Source: Rhodanobacteraceae bacterium (GTDB lineage: Bacteria; Pseudomonadota; Gammaproteobacteria; Xanthomonadales; Rhodanobacteraceae). Taken from it: DNA of 64,000 nucleotides. The position numbers and the translations under genes are program-made. Each line of letters opens with the position of its first letter. Within the stretch, counting starts at the first letter, position 1. Positions 38,588 through 49,811 of the stretch are shown piece after piece. The DNA lies in contig JAACZU010000003.1 of the NCBI GenBank assembly GCA_009996615.1, positions 1 to 64,000 on the forward strand, read 5' to 3'. The notes beneath the pieces are model-generated. The model searched no databases, had not been told where the DNA came from, and was given only the letters and a program-made list of their open reading frames with translations.

Positions 38588-39526
38588 TCAGCCGCGCACG
38601 ACGCGCTTGGACTTGACGTACACCATCGGGTTGACCGGGCGGCCGTTCAGCCAGACCTCGAAGTGGCAATGCGGGCCGGTCGAGCGGCCGGTGGAGCCGA
38701 CCTTGGCGATGACCTGGCCGGCGTGCACGCGCGTGCCGGCTTCGGCGACGTTGGCCGAGTTGTGCGCGTAGCGCGTCATGTAGCCGTTGCCGTGATCGAC
38801 CTCGACCACGTTGCCGTAACCGCTGCGCTGACCGGACCAGGTGACCACGCCGTCGGCGACGGCGTGGATGTCCGCGCCGATCGGGGCGTCGAAGTCCACG
38901 CCCAGGTGCATGCCGGCGCCGCCATGGATCGGGTCGGTGCGCTGGCCGTAGCCGGAGGCGATGTAGCCCTGCGCGACCGGCATGCCGCTGGGCAGCAGCG
39001 CGTTGTCGATCTTGCGGTCGCGCAGCAGGTTGTCGAGCACGTCCAGCTGCGCTTCCTGCCGCGCGAACTCGGCGCGCAGCGCGTCGACGCCATCCTGCAG
39101 CGGGCGCGCCACGACCACCGTGATCGGTTCGTCGGGGCCGCCGAGGGCCGGGTCGCTGCCGAAGTCGAATTCGCCGTCGTCGAGCTTGCCGACCTGGGTC
39201 AGGCGGTCGCCGAGCGCGTTCAGGCGCGTGGCCTGGGCCTGCAACTGGCCCAGCTGCAGCGCAAGCGCATCGAGGTTGCGGTGTGTTTCGTCGTCGATCT
39301 CGGCCAGTTGCGCCTTCTGCGCCTGGATCTGCTTGCGCAGCGCGGTGACCTCGTGCAGGTCGTGGCTGCGCGGATTGGCGATCAGCAGGGCCGATACCGC
39401 GCCGACCGCGCCGAAGAACAGGGCGCAACCGGTGGCGATCGCGCCGGCCCAGAGTCGGACGCGGCGGCCGCCGAAATCGATGCGGCGTGGAAGGGATTGC
39501 GGGTTGCGGACGATAATGATGTGCAT
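38588..39526 (-). CDS. M23-family peptidase (LytM domain, membrane-anchored)
   Basis: A 312-residue protein with a basic N-terminus, one membrane span at about residues 25-50 and a coiled-coil stretch at ~58-110. A C-terminal M23 domain follows (about 195-305). The zinc ligands look intact: HLGVDFDAP (HxxxD) and GPHCHFEVWLNG (HxH). It is expected to cut peptidoglycan cross-links or act as an EnvC/NlpD-like activator; intact ligands favour an enzyme. It lies between secA and the divergent dciA, as in other Lysobacterales. Confidence 0.9.
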   Translation of the reverse strand: MHIIIVRNPQSLPRRIDFGGRRVRLWAGAIATGCALFFGAVGAVSALLIANPRSHDLHEVTALRKQIQAQKAQLAEIDDETHRNLDALALQLGQLQAQATRLNALGDRLTQVGKLDDGEFDFGSDPALGGPDEPITVVVARPLQDGVDALRAEFARQEAQLDVLDNLLRDRKIDNALLPSGMPVAQGYIASGYGQRTDPIHGGAGMHLGVDFDAPIGADIHAVADGVVTWSGQRSGYGNVVEVDHGNGYMTRYAHNSANVAEAGTRVHAGQVIAKVGSTGRSTGPHCHFEVWLNGRPVNPMVYVKSKRVVRG

Positions 39527-39553
39527 GCTGCCGGTATCGAGTTCGTGTTCGCC

Positions 39554-40009
39554 ATGTCCAAGCGCAATCCCGTCCATCGCCCCACCGCCGGCCTGAAGCC
39601 GGCGACGGAGTGCATCCCGCTCGGCGCGCTGGTGGAGCGTGCGCGCTCGCTGGATGCGCTGGACGGAAGGCTGCGCTCCGTCTTGCCCGCCGCGCTGGCC
39701 GCCGAGACACGTCTCGCCGACTGCCGCAACGGGCGGCTTGTCTTTCTGGCGTCCAGTCCGACCTGGGCGTACCGCATCCGGCTTCATCAAGCCGAACTGC
39801 TGGCCGAAGCCCGTGCCGCACTCGGCGGCGACGTCGAACGCTTTGCCGTGAAAGTGGCGCCCTTGCCGACCGTTCCCCCGGACCCGACAAGGCCGAAACC
39901 GCTTTCCGCTGCCACCGCCCAGCATCTGCGAGCGAAGGCAACAGCACTCTCCGACCCGGAACTCCGGGCCTTGTATCTCAACTTGGCATCCCTCGCCGAT
40001 GATTCTTGA
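39554..40009 (+). CDS. dciA: DciA family replicative helicase loader (DUF721)
   Basis: A 151-residue DUF721 protein. The N-terminal half has the KH-like DciA fold (LGALVERARSLDALDGRLRSVLP, then LVFLASSPTWAYRIRLHQAELLAEAR). The C-terminal half is Pro-rich then helical. DciA loads the replicative helicase DnaB in bacteria lacking DnaC/DnaI. It is divergent from the M23 peptidase gene with only 27 bp between starts. The location beside secA and lpxC is conserved. Confidence 0.88.
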   Translation: MSKRNPVHRPTAGLKPATECIPLGALVERARSLDALDGRLRSVLPAALAAETRLADCRNGRLVFLASSPTWAYRIRLHQAELLAEARAALGGDVERFAVKVAPLPTVPPDPTRPKPLSAATAQHLRAKATALSDPELRALYLNLASLADDS

Positions 40010-40046
40010 TCGGGAGCCGGGGCGGCTCCCATCCCCTGCAACGCCG

Positions 40047-40081
40047 GGCCTTCAGGCGAAGGCCATCTTCTTCTTGTTTTA
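40047..40081 (+). terminator. Rho-independent terminator of dciA
   Basis: GGCCTTC-aggc-GAAGGCC followed by a T-rich tract (ATCTTCTTCTTGTTTT) lies 37 bp after the dciA stop, between the convergent dciA and lpxC. Confidence 0.8.
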
Positions 40082-40249
40082 GTTCACGCGCCGGGCCTCA
40101 TGCCGCGGGCGACGTGTGTGACGAGAACCGTTCAGTCCTCGTCGTCCTGCGCGGTCCGGCGCTGGCGCCGACCTATCCGGCTCATTCTCCCCGGCCGGAC
40201 CATCGATTCCGTGACGTGGCGCCCACCCTGAGCGCCGCGTTCGGTACGG

Positions 40250-41161
40250 CTAGACCGCCTGCGCCGGATGGGCGTAGGAGATCGGCGCCAGGCGCTCGTC
40301 CTGGAAGCTGACTTCTTCCCATGCCGCCGCGTCGGCCAGCAGCGTGCGCAGCAGCTTGTTGTTGAGCTCGTGGCCCGACTTGTAGCCGTAGAACGCGCCG
40401 ATCAGGCTGTGTCCGAGCAGATACAGGTCGCCGATCGCGTCGAGGATCTTGTGCTTGACGAACTCGTCCTCGTAACGCAGGCCGTCCTCGTTCAGGACGC
40501 GGTAGTCGTCGAGCACGATCGCGTTGTCCATCGAGCCGCCGAGCGCGAGGTTCTTCTCGCGCAGCATCTCGATGTCGCGCATGAAGCCGAACGTGCGCGC
40601 GCGGCTGACTTCCTTGACGAACGAGGTCGTCGAGAAGTCGATCTCGCTGGTCGAGGTGCGCTTGGTGAACATCGGGTGGTTGAAGTCGATCGAGAAGCCG
40701 ACCTTGAAGCCGTCGAACGGCTCGAAGCGGGCCCACTTGTCGCCGTCGCGGACGGTGACCGACTTCTTGATGCGGATGAAGCGCTTGGCCTTGGCCTGCT
40801 CTTCGATGCCGGCCGACTGCAGCAGGAACACGAAGGGACCCGCGCTGCCGTCCATGATCGGCACTTCCGGCGCGGACAGGTCGACGTAGGCGTTGTCGAT
40901 GCCGAGGCCGGCCATCGCCGAAAGCAGATGTTCGATCGTCGCGACACGGACATCGCCCTTGACCAGCGTGGTCGAGAGGCGGGTGTCGCCTACGTTCTCG
41001 CAGCAGGAGCGGATTTCAACCGGGGTCGGCAGGTCGACGCGGCGGAACACGATGCCCGTGTCGACCGCTGCCGGCCGCAAGGTCATGTACACCTTGTCAC
41101 CCGTGTGAAGACCCACGCCCGTCGCTCTGATGACGTTCTTGAGCGTGCGCTGTCTGATCAT
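40250..41161 (-). CDS. lpxC: UDP-3-O-acyl-N-acetylglucosamine deacetylase LpxC
   Basis: A 303-residue zinc deacetylase catalysing the committed step of lipid A synthesis. It starts [24 protein letters not shown] with the conserved GxGLH. The zinc-binding histidine is in [18 protein letters not shown]; the other ligands and catalytic histidine are in [23 protein letters not shown] and [10 protein letters not shown]. It is the last gene of the dcw region, 293 bp after ftsZ, with its own leader that contains an inverted repeat. Confidence 0.98.
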   Translation of the reverse strand: MIRQRTLKNVIRATGVGLHTGDKVYMTLRPAAVDTGIVFRRVDLPTPVEIRSCCENVGDTRLSTTLVKGDVRVATIEHLLSAMAGLGIDNAYVDLSAPEVPIMDGSAGPFVFLLQSAGIEEQAKAKRFIRIKKSVTVRDGDKWARFEPFDGFKVGFSIDFNHPMFTKRTSTSEIDFSTTSFVKEVSRARTFGFMRDIEMLREKNLALGGSMDNAIVLDDYRVLNEDGLRYEDEFVKHKILDAIGDLYLLGHSLIGAFYGYKSGHELNNKLLRTLLADAAAWEEVSFQDERLAPISYAHPAQAV

Positions 41162-41454
41162 TTTTTTATGGAAACCCCTGGGGCAGGAGCTGACAAAACG
41201 GGAAGGAGGGTAGCACAGCGAGTTTGTGGAGAGAAGTTAAGCGATGTATGCGCCCCACAAACTGTTGCGCCGATACAACATCGCCGGCGCACCAGCCGGG
41301 TCTGGCGCCGCCCGCGACGACAGCGCCCGCCGTCATGGCGCCACATGACGGCGGGCTGGCGACGTGTTCGAAACGTCGCCGGAGGCGATGCCGGCCCGTG
41401 CGCAGCGCGCCGGACCGGTCGGGGATGGGTGAATCGGCGGTGCGTTTTGCCTCC
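41162..41454. promoter_or_regulatory. ftsZ-lpxC gap: lpxC leader with inverted repeat
   Basis: AGTTTGTGG (41221-41229) and CCACAAACT (41255-41263) form a perfect 9-bp inverted repeat with a 25-bp loop, about 60-100 bp before the lpxC start. It could be an operator or an RNA stem. The lpxC start is preceded by seven A rather than a clear Shine-Dalgarno site. No ideal terminator was found for ftsZ. Confidence 0.4.
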
Positions 41455-42645
41455 TCAGTCCGCCTGGCGGCGCAGGAACGCCGGGATGTCGAGGTAGTCG
41501 CTGCTCGCCTCCGGCGTGGACGCGGCCAGCGCCACGTGCTCGACGTGCGGCGCGCGCATCGGCTGGCCCGGGATGCCGAGGTAGTCGGCCTCGCCGGTGG
41601 TGGCGTTGCGCACCACGCGCATCGGCGGACGCGGCGCGCTGTGGCTGTCGCGCTCGCGTTCGCGTTCGCGCACGGGCTGGCGCGCGACCGCGCGGTTGAG
41701 GCCGGTGGCGACCACGGTCACGCGCACCTCGTCCTGCAGCTCCGGATCGAGCGCGGTGCCGATGACGACGGTGGCGTCCTCGCTGGCGAACTCGTGGATG
41801 ACCTGGCCGATGTCGCTGAACTCGCGCATGGTCAGGTTCGGGCCGGCGGTGACGTTGACCAGGATGCCGCAGGCGCCGGCGAGGCTGACGTCGTCGAGCA
41901 GTGGGTTGTTGATCGCCGCTTCGGCCGCCGCGACCGCGCGATCATCGCCGCGCGCGGAGCCGCTGCCCATCATCGCCATGCCCATCTCGCTCATGACCGT
42001 GCGCACGTCGGCGAAGTCGACGTTGATCTCGCCCGGGCGCGTGATCAGGTCGGCGATGCCCTGCACCGCGCCGAGCAGCACGTCGTTGGCCGACTTGAAC
42101 GCGCTGAGCAGCGTGACGTCGCGGCCGAGCACGGTCAGCAGCTTCTCGTTGGGTACCGTGATCAGCGAATCGCAGTACTGGCTGAGGTCCTCGATGCCCT
42201 TCAGCGCGACCTGCATGCGCCGGCGGCCCTCGAACGGGAACGGCTTGGTCACGACCGCGACGGTCAGGATGCCCATTTCCTTGGCCAGCTGCGCGACGAC
42301 CGGCGCCGCGCCGGTGCCGGTGCCGCCGCCCATGCCGGCGGTGATGAACACCATGTCGGCACCGGTGAGCAGTTCCACGATGCGCTCACGGTCCTCCAGC
42401 GCGGCCTGGCGGCCGACTTCCGGATTGGCGCCGGCGCCCAGGCCCTTGGTCACGTTGCCGCCCAGCTGCAGCGTCAGCTTCGCGCCGCAACCCTTGAGCG
42501 CCTGCGAGTCGGTGTTGGCGCAGACGAAATCCACGCCCTGCACGCCCGCGTGCACCATGTGGCTTACCGCATTGCCACCACCGCCGCCGACACCGACGAC
42601 CTTGATGACGGCGTTGGGCGACATCCTTTCGACGAGTTCGAACAT
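41455..42645 (-). CDS. ftsZ: Cell division GTPase FtsZ
   Basis: A 396-residue tubulin homologue that forms the Z ring. The GTP-binding domain has VVGVGGGGGNAVSHM and the tubulin signature GGGTGTGAAPVVA; NVDFADVRTVMSEMGMAMMG contains the synergy-loop residues. A variable linker (~320-380) leads to the conserved C-terminal peptide DYLDIPAFLRRQAD, which binds FtsA and ZipA. It follows ftsA after 282 bp. Confidence 0.98.
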   Translation of the reverse strand: MFELVERMSPNAVIKVVGVGGGGGNAVSHMVHAGVQGVDFVCANTDSQALKGCGAKLTLQLGGNVTKGLGAGANPEVGRQAALEDRERIVELLTGADMVFITAGMGGGTGTGAAPVVAQLAKEMGILTVAVVTKPFPFEGRRRMQVALKGIEDLSQYCDSLITVPNEKLLTVLGRDVTLLSAFKSANDVLLGAVQGIADLITRPGEINVDFADVRTVMSEMGMAMMGSGSARGDDRAVAAAEAAINNPLLDDVSLAGACGILVNVTAGPNLTMREFSDIGQVIHEFASEDATVVIGTALDPELQDEVRVTVVATGLNRAVARQPVRERERERDSHSAPRPPMRVVRNATTGEADYLGIPGQPMRAPHVEHVALAASTPEASSDYLDIPAFLRRQAD

Positions 42646-42802
42646 TTTCCCATCCTCCGCAAATAGTCACTGCTGGATTTCTTGTCGTTCCCGGGTCCGT
42701 GACCGTCGTGGTCCGGCCCGTCCGGCTCCGGCTGGCGCGCCGAAACCCGCGACCGTTTCGGTCGCTCCGCGGCGCGTCCTGTGCCGCGGTTTTGCCCTAC
42801 TG

Positions 42803-42923
42803 CCCTTCTCCCTCCGGGAGAAGGTGGCGCGAAGCGCCGGATGAGGGTTCGGTACAACGCTCGACGCCACGCTTCGACCGAACCCTCACCCGCCCTCCGG
42901 GGCCCTCTCCCGACGGGAGAGGG
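42803..42923. repeat. Palindromic repeat block between ftsA and ftsZ
   Basis: The block runs CCCTTCTCCC-tcc-GGGAGAAGG (42803-42824), then a larger inverted repeat TGAGGGTTCGG / CCGAACCCTCA (from ~42841 and ~42879), then CCCTCTCCCG-ac-GGGAGAGGG (42903-42923). Together they could fold into a large structure in the ftsA-ftsZ message and may tune ftsZ, the most dosage-sensitive gene of the cluster. Confidence 0.75.
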
Positions 42924-42927
42924 AAAA

Positions 42928-44160
42928 TCAAAACTCCCCCTTGAACCACGCCGAGACCCGGTTCCAGATCCCGCCGACCGCCGACACGCTCGCCGGCACG
43001 TTGCGTGTGCCGTCGCGGCGACTGCCATAGATGAGCAGTCCGACGCCGGTCGCCTGCATCGGGTTGGCGACCACGTCGGCCAGGCCGGTGACGTGCTGCG
43101 GCGTGCCCAGCCGCACCGGCATGTGGAACAACTCCTCGGCCAGGTCGAGCGCACCTTCCATGCGCGCGGCGCCGCCGGTCAGCACGATGCCGGCGCGCAC
43201 CATTTCCTCGCGCCCGCTGCGGCGCAGGTCGGCCTGCACCATCTCGAAGATCTCCTCGTAGCGCGGCTGCACCGCCTCGGCAAGGTTCTGCCGCGCCAGC
43301 CGGCGCGGCGGACGGTCGCCGACGCTGGGCACCTGGATCGTCTCCTCGGCATGCGCGAGCTGCGCCAGCGCGCAGGCGTAGCGCACCTTCAGTTCCTCCG
43401 CGTGCGCGGTCGGCGTGCGCATCAGGTGCGCGATGTCGCTGGTCACCTGGTCGCCGCCGACCGGCAGCGAGGCGGTGTGGCGCAGCGCGCCGCCGGTGTA
43501 GATCGCGATGTCGGTGGTGCCGGCGCCGATGTCGACCAGGCACACGCCGAGCTCGCGCTCGTCGGCGGTCAGCACCGCGCGCGCCGAGGCGACGGCCGCC
43601 GGCAGCAGCTCGTCGACCTGCAGGCCGCAGCGGTTGATGCACTTGGTGATGTTCTGGATCGCCGCGGCGGCGCCGGTGACCAGGTGCACGTTCGCCTCCA
43701 GGCGCACGCCGGACATGCCGACCGGATGGCGGATGCCCTCCTGGCCGTCGATCAGGTATTCCTGCGGCTCGCGGTACAGCACGCTGCGGTCGGCCGGGAT
43801 CGCGATCGCGCAGGCCGAGTTCAGCACCGCGTCGAGGTCGGCCGCGCTGACTTCGCGGTCGCGGATCGGGGCGGTGCCGTGCGAGTTCTCGTCCTTGATG
43901 TGGCTGCCGGCGATCGAGGCGTACACCGAGCGGATCTGGCAGCCGGCCATCAGCTCGGCTTCCTCGACCGCGCGCTGGATCGAGTGCACGGTCGAGTCGA
44001 TGTCGACGACCACGCCGCGCTTGAGCCCGTGCGCCGGATGCGAACCGATGCCGATGATCTCGACCGGCTCGCCCGGCGCATGCTCGCCGACCACCGTGAC
44101 GATCTTCGAGGTGCCGACGTCGAGGCCGACGATCAGGTTCTTGTCGGTCTTGGTTTTCAT
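42928..44160 (-). CDS. ftsA: Cell division protein FtsA
   Basis: A 410-residue actin-like ATPase that anchors FtsZ. Phosphate motif 1 is GLDVGTSKIVTVVG near the N-terminus; the 1C subdomain follows, and VLTGGAARMEGALDLAEELF is the adenosine motif. The C-terminal amphipathic membrane helix is NRVSAWFKGEF. The ATG at 44160 overlaps the extended ftsQ frame by 4 bp. The longer upstream frame is made of heptamer repeats and is rejected. Confidence 0.97.
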   Translation of the reverse strand: MKTKTDKNLIVGLDVGTSKIVTVVGEHAPGEPVEIIGIGSHPAHGLKRGVVVDIDSTVHSIQRAVEEAELMAGCQIRSVYASIAGSHIKDENSHGTAPIRDREVSAADLDAVLNSACAIAIPADRSVLYREPQEYLIDGQEGIRHPVGMSGVRLEANVHLVTGAAAAIQNITKCINRCGLQVDELLPAAVASARAVLTADERELGVCLVDIGAGTTDIAIYTGGALRHTASLPVGGDQVTSDIAHLMRTPTAHAEELKVRYACALAQLAHAEETIQVPSVGDRPPRRLARQNLAEAVQPRYEEIFEMVQADLRRSGREEMVRAGIVLTGGAARMEGALDLAEELFHMPVRLGTPQHVTGLADVVANPMQATGVGLLIYGSRRDGTRNVPASVSAVGGIWNRVSAWFKGEF

Positions 44161-45017
44161 AATGGCCGGGAATCGGGAGTCGGGAGTCGGGAATCGAAGA
44201 GCCGCGAATCGGGAATCGGGAATCGGGAATCGGCAAGCCAGGCGGGTGCCGGCGTCGCGGACGCGCGGGCTTGACCATTCCCGATTCCCGATTCCCGATT
44301 CCCGGCGTTGGGCAGCACCGCCGCCCAACGCACCGCAAAGCCGTTCTCATAGCGCAGGTCGATGTAGGCCGGCGGTTGCGGGTTCGCGCGCGCAAGGCGC
44401 GGCCAGACGTCGAGGAAGCGTTGCAGGCGCTCGGTGGCCGCATCGCGGCCGAGTTCGATGAGCGCACCGGAGGTCAGCTCCAGGCGCCAGCCGCCGCGCG
44501 GCGTCAGCGTGACCGCCTCGACCGTGAGGCCGCTGCCGGCGAATTCCTTCTGGCACTGCGCATGGAACGCCAACACCTCGGCCAGGCGCTCGTCCGGGCC
44601 GGCCAGGCGCGGCAGGCCCTGCAGCTCGCTGCCGCCGGCGACCGAGAAGATCTCGCCGCGGCGGTTGACCAGGCGGTCGGCGCCCCAGCGCGCATACGGC
44701 TGCTGCTCGTACACGACCAGGTCGACCGTGTCCGGCCAGTGCTTGCGCGCCTCGACGCGCTCGACCCACGGCAGGCGCGCGACCGCATCGCGCACCGCGT
44801 CCAAGCGCAGCGCGAAGAATCCCGCGCCGAGCGCCGGTGCGGCGGCGGCGCGGATCTGGTCGGCGCTGACGTGGTTGAACTCGGCGCGCACGGCCAGTTG
44901 CGTCACCGGCCAGCGCTCGCTGGCGAACCAGCCGTTCAGGACGCCGACGACCGGCAGCGCGACCAGCGTCAGCGCGATCGCCCAGGCGAGCAGGCGCACG
45001 AGCATGCCGCCGGTCAT
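44157..45017 (-). CDS. ftsQ: Cell division protein FtsQ with repeat-encoded C-terminal tail
   Basis: A 286-residue bitopic membrane protein linking early and late divisome proteins. It has one span at ~7-25, a POTRA domain ([22 protein letters not shown]) and the beta domain ending [15 protein letters not shown]. The normal domain stops near residue 236. The last ~50 residues (NRESGIGN..., [16 protein letters not shown]) are translated from the heptamer repeats before ftsA. It overlaps ddl and ftsA by ATGA. ATG at 45017 is used; 45005 is an alternative. Confidence 0.93.
   Translation of the reverse strand: MTGGMLVRLLAWAIALTLVALPVVGVLNGWFASERWPVTQLAVRAEFNHVSADQIRAAAAPALGAGFFALRLDAVRDAVARLPWVERVEARKHWPDTVDLVVYEQQPYARWGADRLVNRRGEIFSVAGGSELQGLPRLAGPDERLAEVLAFHAQCQKEFAGSGLTVEAVTLTPRGGWRLELTSGALIELGRDAATERLQRFLDVWPRLARANPQPPAYIDLRYENGFAVRWAAVLPNAGNRESGIGNGQARASATPAPAWLADSRFPIPDSRLFDSRLPTPDSRPL
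44165..44306. repeat. Inverted GGGAATC heptamer arrays inside the end of ftsQ
   Basis: About nine GGGA(A/G)TC heptamers at 44166-44236 face about four GATTCCC heptamers at 44277-44306 across a 40-bp GC-rich spacer. Both arms are translated as part of ftsQ. The arms could pair as a long hairpin just before the ftsA start. Confidence 0.9.
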
Positions 45018-46083
45018 GGCATCCCTCGAGGCGGCTGCAGGGAGTCGGGAATCGGGAATGGGGAATCGGAAGCGCCGAACGCCGCCTTCGACGATTCCCG
45101 ATTTCCGACTCCCAATTCCCGGCTCAAGCTCGTCTCCAGCACGCGCCAGCACAGCTCCTCGAAGCCGATGCCGAGCGTGGCGGCGGCCTTGGGCACCAGC
45201 GAGTGGCTGGTCATGCCCGGCGCGGTGTTGACCTCGAGCAGGAAGTTGTTGCCGGCGCGGTCGCGCATCACGTCCACGCGCCCCCAGCCGGTGCAGCCGG
45301 CGGCGTCGAACGCGGCCAGCGCGAGCGCACGGATCGCGTCCTCCGCCGCGCCGTCGAGGCCCGGGCACAGGTACTGCGTGTCCTCGGCGACGTACTTGGC
45401 GTGGTAGTCGTAGAACGCGCCCTTCGGCACGATGCGGATCGACGGCAACGCCTGCCCGTCGAGGATGCCGATGGTCAGCTCGTCGCCCTCGATCAGCTGC
45501 TCGATCAGCAGCTCGCCGTCGTAGCGCGCGGCCAGCTCGATCGCGGCCGGCAGGTCGGCGGCCGAGAACACGCGCGTGATGCCGACGCTGGAGCCTTCGT
45601 GCGACGGCTTGACGATCGCCGGGTAGCCGACCTTGCCGATCGCCGCCGCGAGGTCCTCGCCCGCGCGGTAGGCGACGTAGCGCGGTGTCGGCAGGCCGAG
45701 CGCCTGCCACACCTGCTTGGTGCGCACCTTGTCCATCGCCAGCGCCGAGCCGAGCACGCCCGAGCCGGTGTACGGCACGCGCAGCGCATCGAGCGCGCCC
45801 TGCAGCATGCCGTCCTCGCCGCCGCGGCCGTGCAGGATGTTGAACACGCGCGCGTAGTGACCGGCGCGCAGCGCATCGAGCAGCGCCGGGATGCCGTCGA
45901 CCGGGTGCGCGTCGACGCCCTTCGCGCGCAGCGCGGCGAGCACGTTGCGGCCGGAGTCGAGCGACACCTCGCGCTCTGCCGACTGGCCGCCCATCACGAC
46001 GGCGACGCGGCCGAAGGCTTTCGCGTCGGTGACGCGAAGGCCGGGAATCGGGAATCGGGAATCGGGAATCGGGAAAGCCGGCA

Positions 46084-46084
<1 letters not shown>
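45014..46084 (-). CDS. ddl: D-alanine--D-alanine ligase
   Basis: A 356-residue ATP-grasp ligase making D-Ala-D-Ala for the peptidoglycan stem. Core motifs are [59 protein letters not shown] and [16 protein letters not shown]. It is longer than the usual ~310 residues. Residues ~3-15 ([11 protein letters not shown]) and the C-terminal ~30 (VGNRESS...PFPIPDS) come from heptamer repeats. The ATG at 46084 has AAAGGAG upstream and no later start keeps the first strand, so the repeat-encoded N-terminus is probably real. Confidence 0.95.
45038..45122. repeat. Inverted heptamer arrays inside the end of ddl
   Basis: GGGAGTC/GGGAATC copies at 45041-45067 face GATTCCC/GACTCCC copies at 45093-45122, with a ~25-bp spacer. 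They are translated as the C-terminal tail of Ddl and lie just before the ftsQ start. Confidence 0.88.
46043..46079. repeat. Heptamer run inside the start of ddl
   Basis: Five GGGAATC copies in one orientation encode residues ~3-14 of Ddl (reading [12 protein letters not shown]). It is the third heptamer block in four consecutive dcw genes. Confidence 0.88.
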
Positions 46085-47519
<1,435 letters not shown>

Positions 47520-47523
<4 letters not shown>

Positions 47524-48605
47524 GCGGCCACCTCCAGGCAGGCGTCGGCGATGCGCCGCGCGGCGTCGGGCTTGGCCAGGCGGCGCGCCGCCTCGGCCAT
47601 CGGCAGCAACGCCGCGTGGTCGCCGAACTCGTCGAGCACCACGCCGAGGCGCTTGACGAAGTCGTCGCCCTCGGGCACCAGGCGCGCGGCGCCGGCGGCG
47701 ACCAGCACCTGCGCGTTGCGCGTCTGGTGGTCGTCGACCGCGTGCGGATACGGCACCAGGATCGCCGGCGCGCCGGCCGCGGCGAGTTCGGCCAGGGTCA
47801 GCGCGCCGGAGCGGCAGATCACCAGGTCCGCCCACGCGTAGGCGGCGGCCATGTCGTCCTCGAACGGCACCACCTCGGCCTCGATGCCGGCGGCCAGGTA
47901 CGCCGCCTGCGCCTTGTCCAGGTGCTTCGCGCCGCACTGGTGGCGCACCACCACCGGCAGCTTCGCGCCGCGCCGGCGCAGCACTTCCGGCAGCGCGCTG
48001 TTGAGGCTCTGCGCGCCCTGGCTGCCGCCGAGCACGAGCAGGTGCAGCGGGCCGGTGCGGCCGGCATAGCGCTGCGCCGGTTCCGGCAGCGCCGCGATCT
48101 CGGCGCGCACCGGATTGCCGACCCATTCGCCCTGCGCGAACACGCCGTCGAAGCCGGTCAGCACGCGCCGCGCGTGGCGCGCGAGCTGGCGGTTGGTCAG
48201 GCCGGCAATGCTGTTCTGTTCGTGCACGATCAGTGGAACCTTCATCAGCCGCGCGGCAATGCCGCCCGGCGCGGCGGCGTAGCCGCCCATCGACAGCACG
48301 CTGCGCGGCGCATGCCGCTTGAGCACCGCGCGCGCGGCGAACACGGCGCGCGCCAGCCGCAGCGGCATCGCCAGCTTGGTCGCCAGGCCCTTGCCGCGCA
48401 GGCCGCCGATCGCGAGCGTCTCGAGCGGGATCTTGTGCGCCGGCACCAGCCGCGTCTCGAGGCCGCCTTCGGCGCCGAGCCAGACCACCGGGATCTTGCG
48501 CGCGGCCAGCTCGGCCGCGACCGCCAGGCCCGGGAAGATGTGGCCACCGGTGCCGCCGGCCATGATCAGCACCGGCCGCTCGTCCATGCCGCCGCGCGCG
48601 CTCAC
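47520..48605 (-). CDS. murG: UDP-GlcNAc:lipid I N-acetylglucosaminyltransferase MurG
   Basis: A 361-residue peripheral membrane GT-B enzyme that makes lipid II from lipid I. Signatures are [57 protein letters not shown] and the donor site [26 protein letters not shown]. The GTG at 48605 is chosen: it overlaps the ftsW stop (GTGA) and has GGAGG 7 bases upstream. The ATG at 48587 would lack a ribosome-binding site. Confidence 0.96.
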
Positions 48606-49810
48606 GGGCGCACCTCCGCGAGCTGGCGCTCGGCGATCGCCTGCAGCATCGACGCCTCGGCGCGACTGACCTCGTAGCTGACGCGGATCAGCACGCCGAT
48701 CATCGCGCAGGTCATCATCACGCTCGAGCCGCCGGAGCTGATCAGCGGCAGGGTCAGGCCCTTGGTCGGCAGCACGCCGAGGTTCACGCCGATCGACACC
48801 AGCGCCTGCAGCGCGATCATCAGCGACACGCCGAACGCGCAGTAGCCGGCGAAGCGCTGGTGGCGCTCGATCGCGCGCAGGCCGAGCACGAAGCCGCGCC
48901 CGACCAGCCAGGCGAACAGGCCCAGCACCAGCACGATGCCGGCCAGGCCCAGCTCCTCGGCGATCACGGCGAGGATGAAGTCGGTGTGCGCCTCGGGCAG
49001 GTAGAACAGCTTCTGCACCGAGCCGCCGAGGCCGACGCCGAGCCATTCGCCGCGGCCGATCGCGATCAGCGCCTGGGTCAGCTGGAAGCCGTCCTTGAAC
49101 GGATCGGCCCACGGATCGAGGAACGAGGTCAGGCGCTTGACGCGGTAGTCCTGGCTGGTTGCGGCCCAGGCCAGCGCCGGCAGCACCGGCAGCGCCAGCA
49201 GCATCAGGTGGCGCAGGCGCGCGCCGCCGAGCCAGACCATGCCGACCGCGACCGCGGTCAGCAGCGTGGCCGAGCCGAAATCCGGCTGCGCCAGCAGCAT
49301 CAGCACCAGCACCCCGGCCAGCAGCAGCGGCTTGACCACGCCGAGCAGGCGCGTCTGCACGTCGTCGCGATGGCGCACGAGGTAGCTGGCCATGTACACG
49401 ACCAGGATCAGCTTGACCGCCTCGACCGACTGGAAGCCGGTGAAGCCGAGGCGGATCCAGCGCCGCGCGCCGTTGATGCGCACGCCGATGAACGGCACGA
49501 ACACCAGTGCCAGCAGCACGATGCCGCCTACCAGCAGCCAGCCGGCATGGCGCTCGAGCCAGCCCAGTTCGGTGCGCGCGGCGACGACGCAGGCGACCAG
49601 CCCGCACGCGAGGAACACCAGGTGCTTGACCAGGTACTGGAACGAGCCGAAGTGCGGGCCGTTCGCGATCGCGATCGAGCTCGACGCGACCATGACCACG
49701 CCGAGGCTGGCCAGCAGGGTGGCCGCCAGCACGAGGCCGGCGTCGTAGCGCCCCTTCGCCTCGCTGCGGCGGGTCGCCTGGGATTCGCTCGCGTAGTCGA
49801 AGAGGAGCAT
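48602..49810 (-). CDS. ftsW: Septal peptidoglycan polymerase FtsW (SEDS)
   Basis: A 402-residue SEDS-family glycosyltransferase with about ten membrane helices that polymerises lipid II at the septum with FtsI. Signatures are [46 protein letters not shown] and [22 protein letters not shown] at the C-terminal end. It follows mraY after 1 bp, with no murD in between. Confidence 0.97.
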   Translation of the reverse strand: MLLFDYASESQATRRSEAKGRYDAGLVLAATLLASLGVVMVASSSIAIANGPHFGSFQYLVKHLVFLACGLVACVVAARTELGWLERHAGWLLVGGIVLLALVFVPFIGVRINGARRWIRLGFTGFQSVEAVKLILVVYMASYLVRHRDDVQTRLLGVVKPLLLAGVLVLMLLAQPDFGSATLLTAVAVGMVWLGGARLRHLMLLALPVLPALAWAATSQDYRVKRLTSFLDPWADPFKDGFQLTQALIAIGRGEWLGVGLGGSVQKLFYLPEAHTDFILAVIAEELGLAGIVLVLGLFAWLVGRGFVLGLRAIERHQRFAGYCAFGVSLMIALQALVSIGVNLGVLPTKGLTLPLISSGGSSVMMTCAMIGVLIRVSYEVSRAEASMLQAIAERQLAEVRP

Positions 49811-49811
49811 G

